Assembly: GCA_021234155.1 (NCBI GenBank)
Contig: JAJEKV010000541.1
Location: 62,001 to 126,000, forward strand
Source of the DNA: Isoetes taiwanensis
Taxonomy: Eukaryota > Streptophyta > Lycopodiopsida > Isoetales > Isoetaceae
Length of the DNA: 64,000 bases
Direction of reading: 5' to 3'
The first letter of the stretch is position 1, and each line of letters opens with the position of its first letter. The position numbers were made by a program, and so were the translations under genes. Of this stretch, positions 33,821-45,540 are shown one piece after another. The notes under the pieces are model-generated. The model was not told where the DNA came from and did no database searches. It saw only the letters and a program-made list of their open reading frames with translations.

Positions 33821-35267
33821 CTTTGGTGGGTCTTCTATAATCATCCAACGGCTCAATATCACACTGCAGTGTTGGATGTACATTAACAATCCACACTTTA
33901 TCTTTACAAGTTTGTAGCTAAGGCTCAGTTTCTCTTATTATCTATGAATCTAACTGAACATAAACTTTCCATATTCTAGTGTGAACATAAACAACCTGAA
34001 TCGGCTTTCTAGCCATCTAGCGATATATGATATTAGCCATGTATGCAATGTTACATATTGTTTATATTGTGCTTGAACTAACCTTATAAGCTAATAATTA
34101 GTGATGTTATTCATAGGTGCTTAATATTGACCATCAGGCAAAGTAACAAGACGTACAGGTTTCATAGGACAATCACAATTTGGAGCACTACTGTAGATAT
34201 TGAAGAATTAAGGTTTTAAGTGTTACGAGGGGAGTATGTATTCTCTTGTGATGATAACAGTTGAGCTGATGTCATCAAATACATATTATATATGCTACTA
34301 TTTTGTAGTTATGCTATGATCTCAATATCTGTATATGGCATGGTGTATAATAGATCAAAACATAGGAAGCATATTCTAGGTTGCTTACTAATTGTGTGTT
34401 ATGCAGGCAATAAAGCAAATTGGATCGAACCATGATAACTTGAATCAACCATCAAGTTCCCTTCCGGGGTTACCTTTTGCAAGTCTACTAAGCAAGTTAA
34501 GATGTAAATCTATATTGTTGTGTCAATCGAAATGATATGCATGCAAGCTTCAAGGAATTGTAGAGATCGTTTTATTCCTTGAAATGTTATGAAATCTATC
34601 ACATTCTTACAAAGTGATTTCTCTTGTAGCTTCACTCTAGCATAGCTTGGCAATAGTCTAACAAAAATTAGTATGCGTTCTTGAAGATCATAATTTACGT
34701 GAGCATATAAGAATCAAGACTAGTGGAAAAATGATTTACCAAACACGCTACAAGAGAATGATGGCTAAATAAATGTCAATAATTGTCGAAAGCTTTTTAT
34801 AAAATAGACAACCTGTAGCATGCCCTTATTCTCGACGATTGTCTTGCGACGAAGTTTTATCTGATGATTTATTGTTAGATAATTAGTCAGACATAGTCAG
34901 ATGAATAGTCACCAGAGTAGTCAGATAAGTAGTCTATAAATTAGTCAGGTTTTTTATCAGATATTTAGTCAGGCTAATAGTCAAAGGCTTAGTCAGCTAA
35001 TTTGGCATTTTAATAGACAGTGCAATAGTTAGAATATTGGTCATCGTATTTGCTGGTCTACACGTATTATGATGTTTATATACCCAACATGGATTTGAAC
35101 CCTGATATTCCAGCTTGTAATAAGACTCTAAACTTAATAGAGTGTACTTAAACAACACAATTGATTGAAAAAATCTTAACAGCACATCACTCTAGCATAA
35201 AAAAAAAAAATGCTTGTAGATCTGCATTTGCAATCATAATAACAACAAATATTATAGCAAAAACGCG
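33821..35267. other. Spacer with TAGTCAG-rich short repeat
   Basis: No gene is visible. Between about 34876 and 34998 the motif TAGTCAG or near variants occurs some ten times at spacings of 10-20 bases. The rest is A+T-rich with no structure I can name. Confidence 0.5.
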
Positions 35268-35282
35268 AATAACACCATCACA
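35268..35282. repeat. Target-site duplication, left copy, of second LINE
   Basis: AATAACACCATCACA is repeated exactly after the poly(A) tail at 37864-37878. Fifteen bases is typical for L1-type insertion. Confidence 0.95.
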
Positions 35283-37863
35283 AATGGATAGGATCTTGAA
35301 TACCGCATGCATTTCCTTGATTCCTAAGGTTAAGCAGCCTTCTACTATTAATGATTGGAGGCCTATCTCCTTGTTATCCTCTCGTACAAGATTATTGCGA
35401 AGCCCTCGCAGAGAAGTTGAAGCCGTGTTGACTTCTTCCATTAGTAAGGTGCATCATGGGGTTTGTTCCCGGGAGGAACATTTTGACTAATGTTGCCGCA
35501 GCTTATGAGGGCCTTTATTGGGCCGGAGAGCGAGGTCAAGGCATTGCCTATCTTAAGCTTGACTTTGCCAAAGCTATTTATAGTGTTCGTGGGGAGTTCT
35601 TATTCCGCCATGATGTTAGCGTTGGGTAATGCGGGTCCACGCTTTCAGAGCGATCCATGAAGCTACATAGGTCGCGATGGGCTACGGTGGTGTGCGGGGT
35701 GAACCCTCCGCCTTTTCTCCTTAGGGGCAGAGGGGGTGCGCCGGGGGTGCCCAGCAGGCGCCATTTTTGTTTACGATTGTGGCGGAGGCTTTGTCTCGCT
35801 TATTTTTGGTTGCGAGAGGAGGGGGGGTGGTGGATGGGCTTCGGATGCAAGATGGTAGCCGCAGATTATTAACCGTTTGCCGATGACACTTTCCTCTTCT
35901 TGGTGGCGTAAGAGAGGAATTTTGGAATGTGAAGGGTTTCTTTGGATACTTTCTCCTTGGCCTCGGGCATTCTTCCGAATTGGGGTAAATGCTCGAGACT
36001 ATGGGCCCGAAATCGACTCAGCCCCCTTGTTTGGCTCTATTCCCTTGGAAGGTGCTTCCAAGTAATGTGTGTACTAAGTCATTTGGGTATTCCCTTTGGA
36101 GGGATGTTTCCATGGGAGGGTGTGGGATGAGATTTTGTGGGCTGCGTAAACACCTCAATTGGTGGAAGGGCAACAAGTTGTCCATGGCGTGTAGGATCAC
36201 CACGCCAAGTTAGTACTTTGTAGCACTCATGTGTATACAAAGATCGTGATGTTAGCTCCCGAGGGTAAGATACAGCTTTGGATAAGATTGTTCAAATTTT
36301 GTGTGGGGGGATGATGAAGGGGCGGTTGTTAAAGTGGCTTGGTGGAAGTGTCTCCGCCCGGAGGATGGGGGGCTTGGCCATTGGATTTGCACCGCATAGT
36401 AAGGTGTTGGTCTCAAGTTTGTTTGGAGCATTCGCAGATGGAGCATCTTCTCGCCATTGTGTGGGCTTTGGGAAGCCGCTGCATGTGGAGTTGCCCTCGG
36501 CACCGTTGTATGGTTCTCGGCCCTTTCCCACATGCATTCCATTGTGTCACACAGGGTGTTGGGTTTGGGATCATCGCGTACGTGGATTATGCCTCCTTTA
36601 TCAGGCCTTTCCTTCTTATGGGTTCCTCACCCAAGCAAGACTTGCATCGCCCTGCATTTTCTCCTGCTAGAGGGTGTCACCTTGGAGGATTGGGATCATA
36701 GCTTGCGGGGAGTTCTTCCAGCTAGATTTTGCCTCGGGGGCTTATCACCTGCCATTCGGGAACAAGTTTCTTGTGGGTTCCTATAGTCCCTGATGATGAT
36801 GTGGTGGTGCCCTTGGAAGATTCATTCGCATGTTATGTCTTCTTGTTTTGTGCGGGTCTTGTTACCGAGTGTGCGTATTCATGACACCTTTCTTTGTGCT
36901 CTTTGGAGGATTGGTATTGGGATGGTCGCTTCGGTTTTGGGCGTTCTTTTGGAGCTCACTTTTCCCGAGGGGCGGTTAGGGGCTATCTCGGGGAACAAGT
37001 GGTGCAAGGAGGTATTAGGGGTGGAATGCCCTATAGTCCCTCGGGATGATGTGGTGTGAGCGGTGTTTGGAAGATTCATTTGTTGTGTCTTCTTGTTTTG
37101 TGCGGTCTTGTTACGCAGGGCCGGCTATTCATGACACACTTGCCCCTTCAGGCAAGTGGTCTCGCAGCCTTCCTGCCTCGATGGGCTTTCGGTTTGGGCG
37201 TGGACATGGAGCTCACTTCCCCCACCGGTTAAGTTAGGGTTATACGTGGCGGTGGTGCACCGGGCCGTATCGGGGGTGAATGCCCCTTGTGAGTCGGGCT
37301 TTTAGGCCGGTGTGAGCCCTCTCAGCGCCCCTTGTTGTGGCCTTCATCGTGAGACCTGTGGAGCATTGTGCGGTTTTATGCCCTCACTTGCGTGCTGCCT
37401 CGGGATTGGTTAGGGGCTCGGTTTCGTGTGAGATTGACTAGCCGCCAATTGTCGCTTCCATGTGTATCCCGGTGCTTGGCCACTCTTAGGAAGCAAGCCT
37501 TGCATCCGTGGCGCGGCTTGGTTGTGTGGCTGATTTGGAAGCGGGCGGCGGTTGTGGATCTTTCGGGGATTTAGCAGCGCCCTCTTTGATTCCTCGACCG
37601 GGTACAAGCTATTTCAAAGCTTTCTCGATGTTCCTGTGGATTGGTAGAGCGGAAGTTTGCCATTTGGCGTGACTTCTTGGGTGTTGTAGATGGTGATGGT
37701 CGGTTTGTACAAAGCATTAGAGTTGCGATTTTTTTCCGCGGAGTTTGTTATGGAGTGTCGAGGTATCATTGCCTCTTTGAGGCGCCCTCCCTCCTCCTCA
37801 CTTGCTTTGTAACATTACCATTCTTTTAATATATTGACGACACAGTTCTTAAAAAAAAAAAAA
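35283..37863 (+). mobile_element. 5'-truncated L1-type LINE (second family)
   Basis: Right after the target duplication the sequence enters reverse transcriptase: TACISLIPKVKQPSTINDWR then PISLL. After a shift come YKIIAK-like codons, ILTNVAAAYEGLYWAGERG, AYLKLDFAKA, and after more shifts LPMTLSSS where the catalytic Tyr-Ala/Asp-Asp box would be. The element lacks endonuclease and ORF1, so it is a dead-on-arrival copy. It ends in an A tail at 37851-37865. G+C is visibly higher than in the flanks. An internal stretch of about 160 bp is repeated at an offset of 249 (36.78 and 37.03 kb). Many frameshifts are present, some probably consensus errors. Confidence 0.9.
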
Positions 37864-37878
37864 AATAACACCATCACA

Positions 37879-40800
37879 TCTATAAACATTGCAAATTGAT
37901 TTTATACCACATATAACATCACATATGGAGAGAAGAGAAAGTGAAGTTACCTCGTCATGAAAAAAGCAACGAAATAAATATGCATAACCATTGGATGACC
38001 TGAATTAAAAAACATACAGAGAACATCATGAACATGCAATATGAAAATGGGACTGCAAAAACTATAAATTAAACTACTTCGCAATACAAAATTCAAATAA
38101 GCTACAAACAAGCTTAATCTCCCTAAAATACAGATTCTTCTATTAACTGTAATGCATGACCTTTAGAGCATACTTTATTTATTGCAGCAAGTAGCTCCAC
38201 GTTGAAAAGACATATTACTAGTCGCTGATTGTGGTCGAAGCAAGGGGGAACATTTACTCGGCCAAAGGAAAGGCAGAATAACTAAAAGCATAACAGTCAT
38301 GAAAACATAAAACGAGGAAAAAGATTGTTCTGCAGCTGTAATGCATAGTCTTTAGAGCATACTTCGTCTGATACAGGAAGTAGCTCTACATTGTAGCACA
38401 TATTGATAGTTGCCTTAATGACAGGATCCAGCAAAGAGGAAACATTTGCTAGGCCAAAGGAAAAGCAGAACAACAGAAAGCAAAACAGCCCATATCCTAT
38501 TATGAACAACAAAGTGAAAAAAAATGGCAGAAAGGTGAGAGAGTTAAGAGAAACAGACCTGATTCCTTACAACCTTCACTGTCCTGGGAAAATCACGCTT
38601 CAGGGCAGGAGCTTTGCAAGTCGACAAATGCTTCAACAAGGCCGAAATCGAACTTTAGGCAGAAGACTTGAGGCAAAAACACTAAACTGGAACAAACGAA
38701 CTTTGAAGGCCAGTGCCATGGCTCAACCTGTAGCCAGCACCAATGCCAAGGCCATCGCACTTAGGTCTGCAAAGGAAGATCGCCTTGTGCAAAAGAAGAA
38801 AAAAAAACACCAAAACATATTCCGGAATACAAATGTATTCCAGAATACATTTTCCTCTTATGATTTAGAACCAAAATCCAGTATCCCTGATCTTAAAAAA
38901 GAAAAAAATCAAAATCCCTTTATTATTTAGAACCATGACCCTGTATCCACACAAAACAAATAAAAAAATTGAAAGGTCACCAAAATAAATTGAAAATGTC
39001 TAAATATCTAGTTGTTATTGGTTTAATCTTTCCTTTCGCTAATCCCTTCATTATTTAGAACTATGTTCCTGTATCCCCACATAAAAAAACGAAAACCCAG
39101 AAAACCTGGAAAATTACAGGATCACTGTTGAGTCTCAAAACTTTGTACAGCAAAAGTGTATTCCGGAATATACTTTAGATTCGAGCAAAAACAAAAGTAT
39201 TCTGAAATACACTTTAACTTTTAAGAAAAGCAAAAGTGTATTCCGGAATACACTTTTGTTATCCTCGAAGAATAGAATAGAATAGAGCAAAAGTGTATTC
39301 TGGAATATAATTTTGGTACTTTGAAATATTATATCATTAAAAAATGACTCATTGTAACCTAAAAGTATCTTTTTCTAGAATACAATCCAAGCTAACAAAA
39401 TGTCGTGTAGGACATACATTTAAATTAGTGGTTTTCTCTAAAAACACACTCCAGGTAAATTCTAACTGTTAGGAAAAGTGTCACTTTGACATAGTCAAAT
39501 TTCTCTTTGCACACAAAAATGAGTGATTTTGGGGGGGGTCAAAATGCAATTTTATGACCAAAATAAAATGTTTACCTCATTTTAGCTCTTTTTTTGAAAA
39601 GAAAAGAATCTTTGAGGAATATTCCTTTTGCTCCTGTTTCAATGATTTGCTCCCGTTTAATACACAACCTTGTTTAAGATTGTAATCTATAGTTCATAAT
39701 TTCGATGTCGCGACATGTCGTTTTTGGATAATTTTATGTCTTTTATTGGATAATTTTATACTCGATTCTATGTTTACCATGTTATCAATTAAAAGTCTCT
39801 CTTGGCTTTATAGACCTTCAAGATTTGGAGATGCCCGTAGATAAGCTACCATTCAAGATACATGGAAAGATTTGACATTGTTTAATTAAGTATGATGACA
39901 GAACTTCAACATGCCGCATAAGATCTACTTCAATGCAATCTCAAAATTTTTATTTATTGTTTATCACACGCTTTGAAGATATATTACTACTAAAATGGGT
40001 CTAGAAGCATGTTCAAATGTGTCAACGTGACAACAAACATCCCACTTTAAGATATAAATAATATAATTTATTAGTGGCTGACCTGTGGTGAAGTAATATA
40101 ATAACAACCTCCAGCTATCAGCGTGGGTTAAAGAGCAGGCAGCTAAAGAGCAAGCAATGATTTGACAAACGCCTTTTGCAAAACCTTCTTTAACAAAAAG
40201 CAAATGGAGCTGCATCTGCCAAATGGATGCCTACAAAGATACAGTAAGAGTAAATAAGAGAGAACACATTGATTGCATTACAAAAAAAGAACCTCACCTC
40301 ATAAAACACAGTGGAAAGTGGATGCCCACTTGACATTTTCAAGATCGCCATGAACCAGGCTGCTCTACTGACACAATCGAGACAGGGCCGGGTTAAACCT
40401 TCAATAAGGAGTCACAAGAAAGAAGAGATGTACAAAGAGCACATATAAAAACACATGATGCAATCAGAATAAATTGCAGAATAGATCATAAGAAATTGCG
40501 GAAGTTCATGCAAGAAGATGCCTTAGAAAATGCACATCTAACAATAATATCAAGATATAGTAGGTCAATTTCTTACCTGATCGATATCCAAATTTGCCCT
40601 AAATAGTTGCAGCAGAATAATATATTCAAGTTCAACAGTAAGATAGGATTGAAATCTTACTGTTCGGGCTTGTTTGGCAAATATTCCAGGTGAAAGTGCT
40701 TGGCCTAAAATTATTCTAAAAAAGATAAGCAAATCTTCAGCAATGATAAAGAGAAGATGAGCAAGGAGAATATTACAACGTAGAGACTTGTTTGGTGCCT

Positions 40801-41330
40801 TCCTAGTTTAATCACATGGATCTCAAAGATATGGCAATGATTAAAAATTCTAAGGAATGAGCATCCAACTTTAATTTATTTATATGTTGCCACACGGAGA
40901 TACACCTTTTTAAGTCTAGGATGGATCTATTCTATTCTATTCTATTCATAGGTATAAAACGTAACTGTCAATGCTTCATAATATAGGAATTGCATCAAGT
41001 GTGGGGAAAAAAAAACGTGCAAGCTGCTTATTCCTGTGACATAATAAAGAGCAAGCATTTTCTACATATTCTGCTTAACAAAAATGTTAACATGAATCCT
41101 AACCTTTGGTTGCACTCATTAAAAAGAGAGAGGCAGAGACATATCAAATCTCCTCGGACCAGCAATGCATACAATCAAGTCAAACATAGATCAAAGAATA
41201 CTGCAAATCACTATATCCAAAACATTTAAGACAAAGAGAATCCATGTTTGAAAGCACAATATCTTCATCTCCAAGCATACAATCTAAAGTGTTAATTGTG
41301 AATAAGTAGTTCAAGTCTCATACAGATGCA
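37879..41330. other. Spacer with a direct repeat and palindrome cluster
   Basis: About 170-190 bp at 38142-38310 is repeated with divergence at 38328-38500 (TGTAATGCAT, TTTAGAGCATACTT, AAGTAGCTC). The open frame 38403-38930 overlaps the second unit, is lysine-rich and has no motif, so I do not call it a gene. Palindromes of the GTGTATTCCGGAATACAC type follow at 38.8-39.3 kb. From 39.4 to 41.3 kb I see nothing but A+T-rich sequence and a short TTCTA run at 40926-40948. Confidence 0.5.
38818..39310. repeat. Second cluster of GTGTATTCCGGAATACAC palindromes
   Basis: Copies lie at 38818-38829, 38834-38849, 39156-39173, 39195-39213 (diverged), 39231-39258 and 39292-39308 (TTCTGGAA variant). The copy at 39231-39258 is a perfect 28-bp palindrome. 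Arms here are CAAAAG/CTTTTG, whereas the array at 1 kb has GGCAAAG/CTTTGCC. Confidence 0.9.
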
Positions 41331-41834
41331 TTACAACCATTCTCGGGTTTGGGCATGATGAGGAGGAGGAGAAGGCTGGGGGCGTGAAGTTTCTGCATGA
41401 AGGTTTTGGTCAACAGGAATGGGATTGGAGGGTTGTTTGGTGGATGCTTGAGACGTGGTATTGGGATGAGTGGATGAACCCTGACTGGGGAGAGGGAGGC
41501 AATGATGGAGGATGGCCTGCAGATGAGCACCTATAGTAGATTCAAGGCCCGAAGAAGGGGCTGCTCGGATGCGATCAATTTCATGAAGGAGGGGGAGGAA
41601 TAAAATTTGAGGCCAATCAATGGAATGAGTGGAGTGGATGGCCAAGACAACAATGTTGAAAAACTGCTTATTTATGTGGGTATTCTTGATGGAATACCCA
41701 TAGAACTTCCACCACAGAAATTTGACAAAAATATCATGGGATTTGGCAATGTTCATGAGACGATGAGTGTTGGCTTGATAAGGAAGTTGGCCATACTTGG
41801 TGACATCCTGTTCCTGTAAAGCAGCCCAAGACAA
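41331..41834 (-). CDS. Hypothetical ORF, possibly retroelement gag-like
   Basis: A 167-codon minus-strand frame, with a similar frame continuing upstream to about 41990 after stops (DRYFTHLGLLSQVFQLPLRRP). It has a globular first half (LPYQANTHRLMNIAKSHDIF, VKFLWWKFYGYSIKN) and a Pro/Ser/His-rich tail that ends at 41331. I recognise no catalytic motif. The layout of a helical domain with a Pro-rich tail would suit a plant retroelement gag-like or transposon-associated protein. It has the same strand as the integrase relic at 43 kb but lies 3' of it, so it is not the gag of that element in normal order. Confidence 0.3.
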   Translation of the reverse strand: MSWAALQEQDVTKYGQLPYQANTHRLMNIAKSHDIFVKFLWWKFYGYSIKNTHINKQFFNIVVLAIHSTHSIDWPQILFLPLLHEIDRIRAAPSSGLESTIGAHLQAILHHCLPLPSQGSSTHPNTTSQASTKQPSNPIPVDQNLHAETSRPQPSPPPHHAQTREWL

Positions 41835-41989
41835 AGAAGGCCTGCGAAGAGGTAACTGAAATACCTGAGAGAGAAGACCTAGGTGAGTAAAATATCGGTC
41901 TGATCAACTCTAGTGGCATAACCAGTCGTGGATGTTGACCATGTTAGCAACAAACCGCCGGAGTTGGTGTAGATTTAAAGCGGGGAGTT

Positions 41990-43040
41990 CGCCCAGAGAA
42001 TTCATATTAACCCGCGGGCGTTCTGCTCAAGAACTTCGGACCGACCTTTCAGGACATCACAAAGGTAGGAGGAAAAGGTAACAGACTAAAAAGAGCAGGA
42101 TCCCCGGGAGCATTAACTTCAAGAGTAGGGAATTTTGGTGAAACAGGCCATGGCAAGAAACGAAGAAGGAAGCGAGGGCGAGTGAAGGAAGCCGGAGGGG
42201 GAGAGCCGCGAAGACAAAAACGGAAGCAAGGCGAAAAGGTTTTAGGGCACACGGCTGTATGGTGGCGGCATGACAAGAGGAAAAAGGAGCGATTGATGTG
42301 GGCAGTGTGGCAAACCGGAAGAGGACGATTGAGAGGCAAAATGTTGGCTAAGTCCCGAGTAGTGAAGGGAAGGCGGATGAACTGGGCGGAAATAAGTCGT
42401 GAAGGAAGCGGTAGGATTTGGAGGTTTGTCTAAGGTACAAATAATAATGGCGCACAGGCGTAAAAGGAAGGAAGAACATTTAATGCGCATAAACTTAAGT
42501 GGGATATCATAAAAAGGAATTGTCGACAATACCATGGCTAGATATCACGCGGGAGAAGAGATTACGGATTTAGAAATAACCTGCATTGTAAACCACGTTA
42601 GCAATGTTTTTTTATTGGTCCCGTCGCCAGAGTTCCAAGCCGGTTGGGCTATATAAGACGAAAGAGGGTCGAAGCCGGAGACACCGGTTGGCGATGGAGC
42701 GGGGAGTGTACAATGCCACCTAAACCGCCAAGAGTGGGTTACTTTGTAAGATGAACGCTTTCGACCTCGGAAATGCCGCCGCAATCGGTATACCTATGGA
42801 TGGTGGTGGGGGGATGGCTGAGCATCCCCACCCTTTAACTAACACCATGGAGGTGGTGTGCTTTGCATGCGTTGGGATCCCCGAAAGCAAAACCTCTACC
42901 ATGTCCTCCGTGATAACCTCTCGCCCAAACCCGGAGTAGGGGGACTTTTTACCTTAGGATTTTGTAAATAGGGCGCTGCCCCTAATGGATGTATATGGGC
43001 AATGCCCACCTTTTGTATTTCGCCACTAATATAATATAAA
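41990..43040. other. Unassigned sequence beside integrase relic
   Basis: There is G+C-rich, purine-biased sequence with overlapping short frames on both strands and none convincing. A TATA-like CTATATAAG occurs at 42648 on the plus strand. In the minus direction this region follows the integrase stop and may hold LTR sequence of that element; I cannot find its ends. Confidence 0.35.
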
Positions 43041-43048
43041 TATGCTGC

Positions 43049-43891
43049 TTAGTCACTATCTTCTGAGTCGGAATTTTGTTGTTGAGCATGTGTATGAACG
43101 CTTGTAGCTTCTGTATGAAATTGTTTTAGGCGAAAATCATTAACCAGTGTAGGTAATGGAGTGCCATCTAACTCAGCCAGTTTGAAAACACTGGGTTGCA
43201 CTACTTGAATAATTTGATACGGTCCCAACCACCGAAATTTTAATTTGCCCAGAAAATTTTTGTGTCTTGAATCATAGAGTAGAACCAAATCACCTTTATT
43301 GAATGTTTTTGTCTTAAGATGTTTGTCATGCAATGATTTCTGCAACTGTTGGCCATGAAGAACACGAATATAAGCATCTCTCCTAAGTTCGTCTAACTGT
43401 TCCAGTTGATAAACCCTTTCTTTAAGAGCTCCAGGTGGATTATGTGCTGTAGCAAGTTGGAAACGGAGAGTCGGAAGGATATATTCAAAGGGCATAAGAG
43501 CTTCTTGACCATAAACCAACTTGAAAGGAGTGTGGCCAGTAACAATTTTGAAACTGGTGTTGTAAGCCCAAAGAACAGTAGGCAACTTGTCTTGCCAATC
43601 CGTGCGAGAGGCATCACAGATTTTCTTGAGAATAGTAATGAGAGTTTTGTTGGTACTTTCAGCCAAACCATTCCCTTGAGGATAGTAAGGTGTACTCTTC
43701 CTATGATGGATATGAAGATAATCCGTTAGCTCCTTGATGGTACGATTGACAAAATGGATGCCACGATCACTAACAAGTTCCGTGGGACAACCAAAACGTG
43801 TGATGATGTGCGTGTATAGAACCTTGCACACTAACCCCAAAATCTGCTCTATGTGTAGTTTTTTGCTGTCTTTTTTGCAAAAAAACAACAC
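43049..43891 (-). pseudogene. Ty3/gypsy integrase, C-terminal two-thirds
   Basis: The 280-codon frame starts inside the integrase catalytic core: ITRFGCPTELVSDRGIHF contains the second Asp, and the Glu lies in YPQGNGLAESTNK; the first Asp and the N-terminal HHCC finger are missing. Then come LWAYNTSFKIVTGHTPFKLV, and the GPY/F module (GDLVLLYDSRH, GKLKFRWLGPYQIIQV) that helps bind DNA. It ends with an acidic Asp/Ser tail. The frame is unbroken to its stop. The 5' side is lost at about 43.87 kb, where a hairpin-rich element begins. No reverse transcriptase or protease is found upstream, so it is a fragment. Confidence 0.93.
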
Positions 43892-44112
43892 TTAAACACC
43901 ACCCATAGTAATGTTCCGAAAATGCTAGAAAACACGTGTAGTTTTTTAGTGTTGTTTTTTACACATAAAAGACGTGTAGTTTTTATGCGTGGTTTTTGGA
44001 AAAAAAAAACAACACATAGTTTTTATGTGTAGTTTTCACCGTGTAAAACAACCTGTAAATTCTATGTGTGGTTTAGAGAAAAACAACGTGTGTGTTTTCA
44101 GTAAAAACAACA
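43850..44112. repeat. Foldback-like repeat of GTGTAGTTTTT units
   Basis: GTGTAGTTTTT-type units recur at about 43855, 43937, 43973 and 44021, and inverted AAAAACAACAC segments lie between them. The block is strongly self-complementary, like a MITE or a foldback terminal region. It directly abuts the truncated integrase, suggesting insertion into, or capture of, that element. Confidence 0.65.
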
Positions 44113-44137
44113 TGGTTTCAAGCATTAGGGCGGATTT

Positions 44138-44602
44138 GGGGTCTGAAAATGGCCTCCTATCAGCCATTCCACGTCATATTTCCGCTCCCTTTTTCCCATG
44201 CCACCTAGGATACCAAACTCTCATAATTACAGATTTGCTTGGAATATTCTTCCCGAATAAGGGGATTGCACATTCATGGCGCCATATGTATTTAATTTCG
44301 TTGGTTGGTCGACGGACCGATGCAACACGGCGCTTCTAAAATGCCACTTGCATTATAGCATACCGCAACTCATGACGGCAGGTTCTTAAGCGTATGCTAC
44401 ACCGCCCTTCTACATTTCAAAAATTTGAATGTGTAGGTTGAAGCTTTGTATCGATCAGACTTTCATTTCGAGGTGTCAAGGGGTCGCTACTTTAACCGAT
44501 CTTCACTTCATCCTAATACAGGCTTCCGCCCCTACAATTGGAAATTTGAATTTGCTTAATGTATAAAAGCATGGATTGTAGGAGAATGGACTTTTCGATT
44601 TC
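44138..44602 (+). repeat. Dispersed direct repeat, copy 1
   Basis: From AATGGCCTCCTATCAGCC to GGAGAATGGACTTTTCGATT this segment is repeated at 46105-46582 with about 80-90 per cent similarity by eye and small indels. A short stretch after it (TTGTCAAATTAAA near 44738) recurs before the second copy (46009). No protein is encoded. It may be LTR or MITE sequence or a local duplication. Confidence 0.75.
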
Positions 44603-44925
44603 CATATGCACGCGTTGCAAATTTCAAAAACGGTTAGTAATGCGGACGCTGCGGCTCAAACGGTTTAATTGTGTTGGGGCATAAAAATACCACACCTTGA
44701 TTTGTACAGGCGATCTGCCACAATATGGAAGTTGCTTGTTGTCAAATTAAACTTAAACACAAGTGAGGTCGGCACTTACGTGGTTTTCTCGAGGAGGGTT
44801 TTGAGTGTTTTTTTTTTAAATCCCAATTATCGACATAGTGTGACGTAGCATCTTGGTATTAAATAGTATGTTAAATTCGAATTATATCGGTGTTCATTTT
44901 GAGGGTTAAACTCAAATCATATAGG

Positions 44926-45040
44926 GTTTAGGAATAAGGTTTAAAAAGGAAGATATTGGATATTTAGGAATAAGGTTAAAAAAGGAAGATATTGGATATT
45001 TAGGTATAAGGTTAAAAAGGAAGATATTAGATATGGCTCA
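44926..45040. repeat. Short tandem repeat, three units of about 37 bp
   Basis: The unit contains AATAAGGTT, AAAAAGGAAGATATTGG and ATATTTAGG, and repeats three times with single-base changes. Nothing else is seen between 44603 and 45217. Confidence 0.9.
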
Positions 45041-45217
45041 AATTTGAGATATGCACATAATGGCATATAATGATGGTTGATATAATCGAATCTAATCATT
45101 CCCACGATTTTCACGCCTAATCCAGCCTATATCTATTCCAGCCTAGATTGGCCCATTCTCCCCAATCTCCGCCCAATCTTCGCTAGATCCTCCGCCCAAT
45201 TTTTCTAGTCCATCGCC

Positions 45218-45540
45218 ATGAAGAGATCACTATTTAAGAGCCGGGAGGTGTCCTCCAAGAGGCGCCTATTACGGCTGGAAGAGGTGTTCCCTCCATGATT
45301 CCCTCCGCCCTCCACGGTTCTTCTCTGAATGCCTCGATTCCTCCGATTCCTTTGACGAGGAATGGAGAGAATGAGGAATCAGAGGAAATTTCGGGAGCAG
45401 GAGTTCATCACGTGTTCTTGAAGGTGGATAGGAGATTCTTTGAAAATGAGTATTCACGGGACGGAGAAGAAGTCAAGATGATGAAGAAGATGAAGTTGAA
45501 GACGAATCTCACGACTTCGAGGAGCTCATGGCGTTAGTTC
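45218..45540 (+). CDS. Possible short coding region with acidic and basic stretches
   Basis: From ATG at 45218 a frame gives KRSLFKSREVSSKRRLLRLE and stops near 45297. Another frame continues with SDSFDEEWRENEESEE-like codons and reaches HHVFLKVDRRFFENEY, then a long Asp/Glu run to about 45540. The frames would join with small shifts of the sort common in this window. No domain is recognised. A purine-rich low-complexity origin is equally possible. Confidence 0.2.

Noticed and set aside
35085-35155. tRNA gene on the minus strand (GGTTCAAATCC-like T arm)
   Set aside because: The T stem has a mismatch and no convincing acceptor or D arm can be drawn.
38403-38930. 175-codon lysine-rich ORF as a gene
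   Set aside because: It overlaps a diverged direct repeat and the palindrome cluster, has no motif, and composition explains its openness.
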